A DNA stretch of 37,694 nucleotides from Saccoglossus kowalevskii (lineage: Eukaryota > Hemichordata > Enteropneusta > Harrimaniidae). The stretch covers positions 1 through 37,694 of the forward strand of contig NW_003120934.1 in assembly GCF_000003605.2 (NCBI RefSeq). The letters run 5' to 3'. Each line of letters starts with the position of its first letter. Position 1 is the stretch's first letter. Under the pieces are notes generated by a model, which did no database searches, was not told the origin of the DNA, and was given only the letters and a program-made list of their open reading frames with translations. The translations under genes were made by a program, and so were the position numbers. Positions 19,829 to 28,884 of the stretch are shown here, one piece after another.

Positions 19829-22088
19829 CTGAAATGAAAAATAATAAATAAAGTGCCGTTTTATCTTATGTAATGTCCATTATCTGTGGAATACGCTGAC
19901 AAATGTGTATTTTAAAGTCCATTTCTTGTTGCTTTTCTATCCATAAAATGCACGAGATAAAAAATATAGCGCCACCTAGTGTTCAGACCGATGTTTTATA
20001 AGTCATTAGTGTACCGACATGACAATAAAGATCCACTACAGTGTTTAACTGCGTTTCAAGGTTTATGTTCCAAATTCATAACACAACATACACAAATAAT
20101 AAACAGTCAGTTTAATTAAGAGAAACATTTACGTTTAGATTTATGACTAACAATATATTAGATAAATGTAACATCCAAATGGGAATCCTGTATTCCGCGG
20201 TCGTAATAAAAGTCTCCGATTTCATCATGGTCGATAAAATAAACCACGTGATCGATTTTGTACGTTTCTATCAAAGTCAGCGTTGCTAAGGTTGATGAGC
20301 ACGTGATCGTACGTTTTTATTCGTCGTTTGAAGCCGCAAATGGCGCTCATTCCAGCATTGTCAAGACTCGGGGAGGGGCGTGTGGCTGGCATAGGTAGAA
20401 CATATGAGTATTCTGCAAAATCAAAAACAACTCCTTTCCATTAGTTTTAAGTATTATATTGTTATAGAGAAAACGCTGACTTTATATTTGAGCTTAGTTC
20501 ACTTTAGTCCAAGAATTTGAAGAAACACTGTATTCCCGTTCTGTTCTTTTTGTCTATAATATACTGCATTTCGCACTGGTTTAATTTTTCTCATAATATG
20601 TGACTGTTCTGGTGCAATAGAGTGAAATTTTAGTATTGCCTAATTGATATTCAGAATAAATTAATTAACTTTGTTATCAACATTATTATTCAAATCATGT
20701 CATGTAAAATTGAAATCATTGTTACGCCCGACAAAGTTATAATCATAAGTTCAATTGTTATATTTACACTTCAATAGGTATTACAGTCATGATATATATA
20801 AACAATTGCAGCTCATACATAAATCATTTTCTCTGTTGCTCTAATCAAACTTTCAATGGGAAGTTTATATTTTTGTTGTTATTTTATTAAGCGTTACAAA
20901 TGTTAATGTTAAATATGCAATTATTTTACAGGGGTTGGAATAGCACGCTTGTTGTTATCTCATAATAAGACGTATAATACAGTACCTAAAGAGAATAATA
21001 TTAGTACATGCATGCATTGTTACTGTATATGGCGGATATCACATTACGTATACAATTAGTCTAACTAATGTGCTATAGAAAAGTTTCAACATTGAATATT
21101 TCGTTACAATTGATATTTAAGTAGGTCACTTAACCGCACATGTCAATATCAATCTGGTGGCTACATTAATGTTATGTTAACATACTATGACGCAACTTCT
21201 TCGCTTAAAAAAATTAATTTGACGAATTTCGAACACAGGTGTGTACTTTACAAACATTTACTATCAAAACAGTGTTGAAATCACGAATGTTTCTGCTTTA
21301 ATTTGTATCAAATTAACAGCTTTTACATAAAAAAATGACACCTGTTTAAATGGTACAATAAATCATATATTGCTGTTCCTACAAACTTTTGAAATGCAAT
21401 ATTAAACAGAACTTTTTTTTAAATAATCCAAATTATCCACATTCCCTTTACGAGAATGCCATATGAACGAAAACATATTGTTTTAATACTGTTGTTTCAT
21501 ACTGGATATTGGTTACCGATTTGGATTACTATTTATTGTCAAGTATAAGCGTTTATATTGTAACACATACGTTGGGTAGACAATAGAAACACACTAGTAT
21601 GCACGTGCACTAGGTGTCAGAGCATGCACTGAAATGAGCAGTACACACACATATTGGAGAACTGTCAAACTAATTCTACAAGAAGAGTGCTTTCATTTCA
21701 TAAATCATATTCAGTGCTTTTATCAAAATACAGTATCAAACAACAATACTAAAATTAAACGCGCTCTCTTCAATATTGAATCTTTGATGATTGCCAAATA
21801 ATTGATCTTTCAGTTTTAATATGTGTTTCTCTCCGAGTATATAGCTCCGATAACCTAATATTTCACTCTGTGTGAAAACCATTTAGTAACACAAAGGTCA
21901 GTCCCAATTAGTTTTACATGGATGAACAAATTGCTAAGCGGCAGGCAGCGCAGCTTGTGTCGCATATGGTCCTACAGAGTTCACATTTACATTGAAGCGC
22001 TTAAATCGTCTGTTTAATGTGAATTTAAAATCAGTTATTTTATCCTACCAGTTCTGTTAACTATAGATTTGGTTCGAAATAGTGTTAC
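19829..22088. other. Sulfotransferase intron 1
   Basis: A 2.26-kb AT-rich intron without coding signal. A CTCF-like motif lies at 19967-19984 and CACGTG motifs at 20245, 20300 and 21602. Nothing else was recognised. Confidence 0.6.
19967..19984 (-). promoter_or_regulatory. CTCF-like motif
   Basis: The minus strand reads GAACACTAGGTGGCGCTA, close to the bilaterian CTCF core CCACTAGGGGGCGCTA (two differences). It lies in sulfotransferase intron 1, just downstream of its first intron's 3' end in genomic terms. Motif resemblance only. Confidence 0.35.
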
Positions 22089-22392
22089 CTTGATTGACAT
22101 CCTGTCCACTCATGTCACCAGTTTCGTTCCGATGAAAAAGAGCTGCACTCTCTGTAGTCGCTGATTCCGTGTCTCCTACAGATTCTGTTTTCCTCGTATG
22201 ACGTCCATCCTCCGTGGTGTCCTGCGTTGTATCCCCCATATCGCGTGTGTCATCTGCATCAAGTAGTCCATCGAGCCGTAGTCGTTTCAGCAACAATATA
22301 TCTTTGTCACGGTACTCGAAATAAACCATAGTCACAGTGAAGATGGCGAACAAATAAATTACCGTCTTTTTAAACGAAATTAGATACATCAT
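22089..22392 (-). CDS. Sulfotransferase exon 1: cytoplasmic tail, signal-anchor, stem
   Basis: Residues 1-101 plus one base; donor AATCAAG|GTAACA, phase 1. MMYLISFKK is a short basic cytoplasmic tail. TVIYLFAIFTVTMVYF (about residues 10-25) is a single hydrophobic span, which with the basic residues before it predicts a type II signal-anchor. Residues 46-90 are rich in Thr, Asp, Glu and Ser (DTTQDTTEDGR, SVGDTESATTESA), a stem suited to O-glycosylation. HRNETG gives a possible N-glycosylation site. Two ATGs are adjacent and the first is taken as the start. No WSC cysteines are present. Confidence 0.82.
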
Positions 22393-22807
22393 CTAAATAT
22401 GATCACAGTCAGCGACGAGGCATCATCGATATTAAAATGCTCTGGGAAAATCAGTTCATTTTATACCTGTATATATGCAACACCGCCAGGTGTGGCACCA
22501 ACGCCTGCCTAATTATGTATACATTTTCACTTCCAACGTAGTACATTATTTTCCCTTGTATATCGATTCCGGGTGTACAACCTGTACTAATAATAATGTG
22601 CTTTACAGCGATGCGGGTTTTCCTTTACCAACCCGTATGTAGATTAGATGGGGTTATTCTCTAGATACAGTACGAAATCATTCCAAAAGGCAGCATCAAC
22701 ACACCCTTTTTGTTGAAATCGTTGCGTTAATACTAAAAAATAATGTTATTAAATTCCCTCTCTGTAGATACGCAGCTGTGACAATGAGATTAAAAAGATG
22801 TGCCGAT

Positions 22808-22873
22808 CACGTGGCAATGCAGTGCGTTATCTGTCATATATGAGTTACAAGTATGTCTGAGAGATGTCACGTG
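22808..22873. promoter_or_regulatory. Pair of CACGTG E-boxes upstream of the sulfotransferase
   Basis: GATCACGTGGC (CACGTG at 22808-22813) and TGTCACGTGATT (22868-22873) lie about 420-480 bp upstream of the start codon. The flanks (TCACGTGA/G) suit USF or MiT/TFE-type bHLH-zip proteins. A promoter role is inferred from position. Confidence 0.35.
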
Positions 22874-23740
22874 ATTAGGCAAGCAATGGGGTTGAATATA
22901 CGAGTAAAATTGTTTTCATGTATTTTTATTGTTTTCTTATTTTTTATATGTCTAAAACATATATATGAGATTTATGTCTGATGTCGCGAATAAACTAAAT
23001 GAAAATCTTTTAAATCTTCTTATAAAACATAGAATTTTTAGTCTGAATTTGAGCCTAAATCAAAATGTAAAATCCCACTACCATAATTCAAACGGAAAGC
23101 CCACCCGTACTTGTTGGTCCTGAATATTTTCCTTCGGTATTTTATTTTACGGTGTTGCGGGAAACTTTGTTGGAGTGCCGAGATTCTAGTAGTAGCCAAG
23201 ATGTGTTTGTGATACGGTGTGAATCACATAACAAGGCATGTAATCGTCTTTATATTCTTGGTTTTGTTCTTTTTTTGTGTTTATTAAATGCAAGGGGTGG
23301 TGCGATATTATTTCAATGAGTACCCAACTTAAATTTGTGAGTGAGTGGAATTTGCTCCCAAAAATTCGATTGTGTTTTGACAACAATTATGAAGTAAAGT
23401 AACTATTAAATATTTTGTTGCATTGTATATGTTATTGTAATTGACCGTTAAAGCATGTCAAAGTGAAAGCTAGCAAGTCTGTCCGTACGTAGAAATAACC
23501 GCAGCGATCGACTGTATCAAGAAAGGTGAAACCAAATCAAGGATTTAGGTGATCAAACAGTCGGTATTGAGTAAAGAATGAAGAACAGACGATAAAATTG
23601 GATTTCGAAGTTTACCAAGTCGGACTAGACAGAAAATGTGCGGTATTATCCGACAATGACGACATCGATAAAGATGCGACGCTGTGATGTTTTTTCAATC
23701 CATTTTCAATGCATGAACGCCCACTTTCACGACAAGTTAT

Positions 23741-24531
23741 ATTATAAATTGACAGTAATGATTGAAACCAGACTGGCACATAAAAAGTTGAGTTTGCTGT
23801 AATTGTCTGACATTATTTGTTTTTATTCATAATCTAACTGTAATTGAGAAACTATGGTTTATTCGTTTAGTTTTATAACCCCCTTACTAAGTTGCGGGTG
23901 TCGGGATCCCGATAATAATGTCGGACAATAGACCATTTTTCCGTTCACTGCGAGAATCACGCGTTATGCGTGAAATCGAACNNNNNNNNNNNNNNNNNNN
24001 NNNNNNNNNNNNNNNNNNNNNNNNNNNNNNNATGGTTTATTCGTTTAGTTTTATAACCCCTTACTAAGTTGCGGGTGTCGGGATCCCGATAATAATGTCG
24101 GACAATAGACCATTTTCCGTTCACTGCGAGAATCACGCGTTATGCGTGAAATCGAACGTAAAAACAGGACAAACAAAGGTCATAGCGTCGTAGTCGCGTC
24201 AAACATCGCGTGAGATTCGACAAACGCGAAAGTATTTTGGGGACATTTCCATGTCAATAATGTGCTGTACACATTTGATGATAGACAATTTCGATTAAAA
24301 GAGGATATTCGAATGCAATATTCCTCTGTCAAAGATCGGCCGGTCGATGTGAGCTACGAAATAAAGAAATTCGAGTTCAAAATCAAATCGTTCGATTTTT
24401 GCGGCAGACGTTCGACGCGCGTCTTTCATGCATCTCGCGAGATCTCGCAGTTGTACGGAAAATCACCAATTACAGCAAACTCAACTTTTTATGTGCCAGT
24501 CTGGTTTGAATCATTACTGTCAATTTATAAT
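23741..24531. mobile_element. Inverted-repeat element with 65-bp arms, spanning an assembly gap
   Basis: The left arm (23741-23805) and right arm (24467-24531) are complementary over 65 bases with one clear mismatch (ATTATAAATTGACAGTAATG outward end). If the gap is false, the element is about 610 bp. The interior contains CpG-rich sequence and a 105-codon plus-strand open frame (24262-24579) that runs into the right arm and has no recognisable similarity. No target duplication is visible. It may be a nonautonomous TIR transposon or an inverted duplication. Confidence 0.6.
23982..24031. other. Assembly gap (50 N), probably false
   Basis: The sequence before the gap (23854-23981) and after it (24032-24157) is the same about 127-base segment, differing only in two homopolymer lengths (C5/C4 and T5/T4). 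Two contig ends that overlap appear to have been placed side by side with an arbitrary 50-N spacer. Confidence 0.9.
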
Positions 24532-24667
24532 TGGGCTATCTCTGAAACCTCTGGCATAACTGCGCGAGTAGATGAGTAAACAAGCTGTGTACAGTTTTTT
24601 AGACTTCGAATGCTAGTCGGTATTTTTCTTACATTGTAAGTGTTTTTGTTTTTCATATCTTTCTATG

Positions 24668-24822
24668 TTAAAGCGGGAGAGTCGTCACCTGTGCATGCGT
24701 CAGATGGTCATAGCGTGTCACTGTTTACAAGCCCATGAGCTTTTGCCTTTTTAGCGTGTGTTGTTATCATCGCTTGGGACTCAATTCCCGCGCGTGCGCA
24801 GGTGACGACCCTCCCGCTTTAA
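24668..24822. mobile_element. 155-bp MITE with TTAA ends (piggyBac-like)
   Basis: It starts TTAAAGCGGGAGAGTCGTCA, CCTGTGCATGCG and ends CGCGTGCGCA, GGTGACGACCCTCCCGCTTT, AA. The ends are inverted complements over about 32 bases with three to four mismatches, bounded by TTAA on both sides. TTAA target duplications are typical of piggyBac-type elements. There is no open frame. Confidence 0.75.
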
Positions 24823-25410
24823 GCCTTTTTACTGGCGTGTCACAGCGCGGGATACATATCTACGCATAAAATGATACTCTTTGCATGCATAATACATGTA
24901 CATATATATGCTGAGTAATTAAAAAATTGACCTGTAAACACACACGGGATAAAATATTAGAATGCTCATGGTGTGTGTTTGTAACAGCACCTGAATAATA
25001 CATTTGTGGTTTATCGACCATTTATTTTCCAGCTATTCACTTCCTAAGGTCGGACCATTAGACAGTATGAGAAGAGCGGTGGCAGAACAACTGTGCAAAA
25101 TATTTGTGTTTTTTACTCAGTTTTGTGCTATATTTTTTTCCGTGAATTTGCTGTAATTTGTGTTCCCGCTGTCTAAAATATTTCCCCTCAGATTTAGAAG
25201 GACGTACAGATTTTTCTTTCCTGCAAAATTTTCATTTTGCTCCATATTTTGTGTGTGTGCATTGCTTTTTCAACCCAGCCATCGCCCTGGAAGTTTAATG
25301 GTCAACCTCTAATATTAAACGTATATAAGTGGCCGTTACGTACCACCAGTTTGGCTTACATGGATTAAAAAACAAAATTACGGACAAAGCTGAAATCGCA
25401 GCTATATATT

Positions 25411-25617
25411 TAGAAAGAAGGCTATAAAAGAATATAGCCCATTGACGGGTAATTCGAAAACGATCCGAATTTATACAAACTATACATATTCATATCATTT
25501 ATGGAAAGAAGGCTTGTGTATGATATTTTTCATTTATTTTAAAGATAACCAACGGGAATAAAGCCCATTGATGATTCGAAAACAATTCGATTTTTTACAA
25601 ACTATACATATTCATAT
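25411..25617. repeat. Imperfect direct duplication, period about 125 bp
   Basis: GAAAGAAGGCT, AGCCCATTGA, ATTCGAAAAC and ACAAACTATACATATTCATA occur in the same order twice. The second unit has a roughly 35-bp extra segment after the first block. Confidence 0.7.
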
Positions 25618-25868
25618 TAAGGAGAAGTATGACTTCCTTTTCCTTTATTATGAGTTTTACAGCATTTAAGTCTAAAATATTTTCAGACAAAAACTATGCT
25701 ACCATTAATTTTGTTGAAATCACACGCATAAATAAATAAATAAATACGAGACGCATTTCTTTATTCGTGTCAATTATGGAGACACAGCTGCGGCGGCTAT
25801 TGGCGATTAGGGCGCCGACAAGAACATAAACAGAACGATTAATCATACAGCGACCAGCACATGACGGC

Positions 25869-25907
25869 GTGTACTGAGACCTTCCATGTGTACTGAGACC
25901 TTCCATG
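25869..25907. repeat. 19-bp tandem duplication
   Basis: GTGTACTGAGACCTTCCAT occurs twice head to tail without differences. Confidence 0.85.
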
Positions 25908-26312
25908 TCTATTCTATAATTCTTCACCGTTCACCAAGTATAGTTAAAGGCCGTTGGTCGTCGCGCCGCGTCCTGTTCGATATTGGACACATAGCAACGT
26001 ATACAACGCGTGTAAAATACATTATTTGTTTACATGAAAATCGAGCACGCGATGTGCGTCGACTCTCGCCCTTTAATGAAAACACGTGATATACTGTAAC
26101 TATAAATGTTTATACACTGAATGGTTGAAATTTGGGATTTATTTGTAAGTATGTCAATGTATTCTGTTCTCTGTCCATAGTTTTCTATATAGGTTACACT
26201 GTATAGGTGTTTACTGAGCTTTATGGGTCACTGACCGTGAGTTATCTTATACAGACTCTGACTGTGAAGAGTTACTATGTATATGCGCACTCTAGAGGGA
26301 CTGTGGTACATG

Positions 26313-26381
26313 TTATAATATGAAACGCCCTTTCTACATGAAGACTTCAAAACCATGTATAAAGGGCGTGTCATTTTATAA
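26313..26381. repeat. Long hairpin, 28-bp arms
   Basis: 26313-26340 (TTATAATATGAAACGCCCTT, TCTACATG) is complementary to 26354-26381 with about three mismatches, leaving a 13-base loop. It stands just before a second inverted-repeat element. Confidence 0.7.
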
Positions 26382-26386
26382 CCGGC

Positions 26387-26590
26387 TTCTAGCATGGCTA
26401 TGCGCCCTCCAATAATGAAATGTTGTATTAGATTAACCAATCATGTGTGTTCTTTTGACGGTCTCCTGCCAATCAAGATCAGCTGACAAAGCCATGTTCT
26501 AACTAACTTCTCTCAATTTATACAGAGAATATTAATATAAATCGTGAATCCGGCGATCTGATTGGTGGAGGGCGCATAGCCATGTTAGAA
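26387..26590. mobile_element. 204-bp inverted-repeat element
   Basis: The arms 26387-26416 and 26561-26590 are complementary. Their core CATGGCTATGCGCCCTCCA is perfect, with small differences on either side. The interior has CCAAT/ATTGG pentamers (about 26434, 26468, 26561). No open frame or target duplication was seen. Confidence 0.65.
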
Positions 26591-28827
26591 ATATGAATTA
26601 CCCCCCTCCCCCAAAGTTCACATATCCTGGTACTTTCTGGTTTACACGTTAATGGTAAATGAGATTTTAATTAGTTAATATATTATTTGAGGGGGGGGCA
26701 ACGCTAGATTGGCCCAGCCGTGGAAATTTTATAATTCTTCCTTAAATCTGGGTCCGATGCGAAATGAAGATTTCGCGTTAACGCGAGAGATTCTCCAAAC
26801 TCGTCATTTGAAGAATTGTCATATAAAACAATAAAATCTGTGACCTTCGACAGTACTGAGTCATACATGTGGGCGTTAACTCGTAATATATCTTACTAGT
26901 ATTGCGCGAGTTCGCCCTCTCGAGTCGAAGAATATTTTTTCAGGGCAACGTTTATTGTCATCATCAAGATAATTAGTTTGGGGTCTACACTTGTCTCAGC
27001 TGAATATATCCACCCGTCTTCTACGTTCAAATGCAATAAAAGAGACCGCTTGTACATTTCTGGCCATGGTCCGAGATCTTACCGGAAGCAAGATAAAAAA
27101 AACCTAAGTTACTAGTACTCATCTTTTGCATGTACGCCACCAACGTCGATACAGTATATTTGCGAACAGCAGTTTGGCGTGAATACTGACATGCGTTGAA
27201 TATGAAGAATACTGTCATTATGATGGTCTTGAAGATTTGTGTCAATGCGACTTTTTAAAAAGTTGAACTAGTGACTTGGATATGATTAACGGTTATGTGT
27301 GACTGTTTCCAAAAGTCTGAGTGTGTATACTCGGTGTCACTTTTTCAGTTTTACACTCCGACTTTATCCCCTTTTCTATTTTATATAGATTGTCTCGGAA
27401 TTTAAAAAAAAAAAGTTCTGCCTGTTTTCTTACAAGATCTTACAAGTCTCTCTGTTGGTCACGCTATATTTGTGGAGTTTATCTGCAGCACACGTCCTCG
27501 GGGTTTTACAATGTCACTTTTTTGTTCTCAAACAATGGCGCAAATTGTGTAAATGCCTATATTGTAGAAGTGTCAGTTCTCTCAGGTCAGGCTTCCTGGT
27601 TTCTTTCACAACAAAAAATCTCTTTCAAAAAAGATGGGAGAATCTGTCTATGGGGTATTATGGGGTATTATTGTTAATGTCACAATCTTGCGTTATTAGT
27701 TTTACCACGCTTGACAACCTTGTTATTAGTTTCTGAGGTTCACATGAGCGTTTCTTACATGATGCGTAAATATAGGCGGCCGGTTTTTTTTCAGAAGAGT
27801 ACTGAGTAGTGGCGGAATCAACATTGGTCAAAATCCGGAAACTGTGACCGCAATGAAGGCTGGGAAGTTTTATAACGTAGGTAGAAGTGAGATTGATCGG
27901 TCGTTGACGAAGTATTGATGACCATGTTGATGAAATGCCATTACGTCATCGTTTTTAATTTTATTAAATGAGATTTTTTGCGTTTTTGAAAAACCTAACC
28001 TCAGTAGTCTGAGACCTTACATACTAGCCTGAGTACAATGCAACATAGTTGGAAAAAGAGATTTTTATTTTGTTCCTGGTGAATTCGATGGTGGTTTTAG
28101 TTGATGGTGGGTAGTGCATGCCTACAATTGCACTGTAAATAGTCTGACTTGTCAATAGTTTCAAGTTGATTCACGTAATCTACTCGTTGGTTTGATTTTT
28201 GATCGCCGGTCATCAAACAAAACATAACCTCTGACCCTTTGTGTCGGATCGGATCTGCTCCAGGGCGTGGTATATCACGTGACTGTTCTATGGCGGTCCC
28301 TTAACGCTCTGTAGTTTAATGTGTCGGTGTCCCAAAATAAATGAAACCCACTGATTAAAACAGATACTTTCGATTCCCTAGTTAACACTATGTTAAAGAA
28401 TGTTCTAAGTGATGTTCAACCTACTTTTCAGTTATATTAAAACAAAACGCGAGTAACACCTGGAATTTGATTTGACCGCGCCTCAAACGAAAGTGACTCA
28501 TACGCATCGCCCTAGGGGGTCCAATGCTGCAGTGTGTAACTCACTGCTACCAGTGATCGAGATACGCGTACTCTGAGTCTCCACCAACTTTGAACTTCGC
28601 ATTAACAGACGTTTTTTTTTAATTCTTATCACTTTCCGAGTATGACAAGTCGTATAGTGGAGTTCATCGTTAGGACATTCTAGTAGATGTTTATTCCAGA
28701 CGCCTCCAATTGCCTCGTTTAGCTGCCCACAGGTGAGAGTGACGAGCAGCAGTTGCCGTGTTTGGGTGGGGTCACCCGGTACTCGCCTGGAGTTTAAAGA
28801 ACCAGTCTGCCGTTCGACGTTGCAAAA

Positions 28828-28884
28828 ATGGATCGATGGAGTGTTATTATCTCCGCTGTTCTAGTGGTCATGCTGTCGGCCTCG
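28828..28884 (+). CDS. First coding exon of a plus-strand gene: signal peptide
   Basis: ATG at 28828 in a strong start context (gcaaaaATGg) opens MDRWSVIISAVLVVMLSAS, followed by a perfect donor G|GTAAGTGAG in phase 0. Residues 5-18 are a typical hydrophobic signal peptide core ending in small residues (LSAS), so cleavage is expected at or just past the exon junction. The local sequence before it is more G+C-rich (GGGTGGGGTCACCCGG at about 28765), as in a promoter or 5'UTR. No later exon was found in the remaining 8.8 kb, so the mature protein is unknown. Length alone cannot prove an exon. The call rests on start context, hydrophobicity and donor together. Confidence 0.6.

Larger units (their letters stand above)
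17967..22392 (-). other. Gene locus: WSCD-like type II membrane sulfotransferase, four coding exons, complete
   Basis: Four exons on the minus strand join in phase 1 at every junction to give a 343-residue protein from ATG to TGA. Order: a short cytoplasmic tail, a membrane anchor, a Ser/Thr/Asp-rich stem, then one sulfotransferase domain with the 5'-phosphosulfate loop, the 3'-phosphate site and an RYED segment. The pattern of [43 protein letters not shown] and LLCITRNLEGAFHRK matches the C-terminal domain of WSCD1/WSCD2 rather than carbohydrate sulfotransferases of the HS or CHST classes. Expected location is the Golgi lumen, with PAPS as donor. The acceptor substrate is unknown. Vertebrate WSCD proteins have two Cys-rich WSC domains before the catalytic part; none is present here. 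Confidence 0.85.
22393..28827. other. Intergenic region between divergent genes
   Basis: 6.4 kb between the minus-strand sulfotransferase start and the plus-strand gene start. Apart from the elements listed separately no coding exon was recognised. Several open frames of 60 to 118 codons have no protein-like features. A CACGTG motif (28275-28280, ATCACGTGAC) lies about 550 bp upstream of the plus-strand start codon. Confidence 0.6.

Noticed and set aside
24262-24579. 105-codon plus-strand open frame with a fairly protein-like composition
   Set aside because: It lies inside the inverted-repeat element, runs into its right arm, and shows no recognisable domain. It could be a transposon remnant, but I cannot support a gene.
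27321-27736. Two overlapping plus-strand open frames of 118 and 93 codons
   Set aside because: They overlap each other in different frames and neither has a signal, motif or splice-site support.
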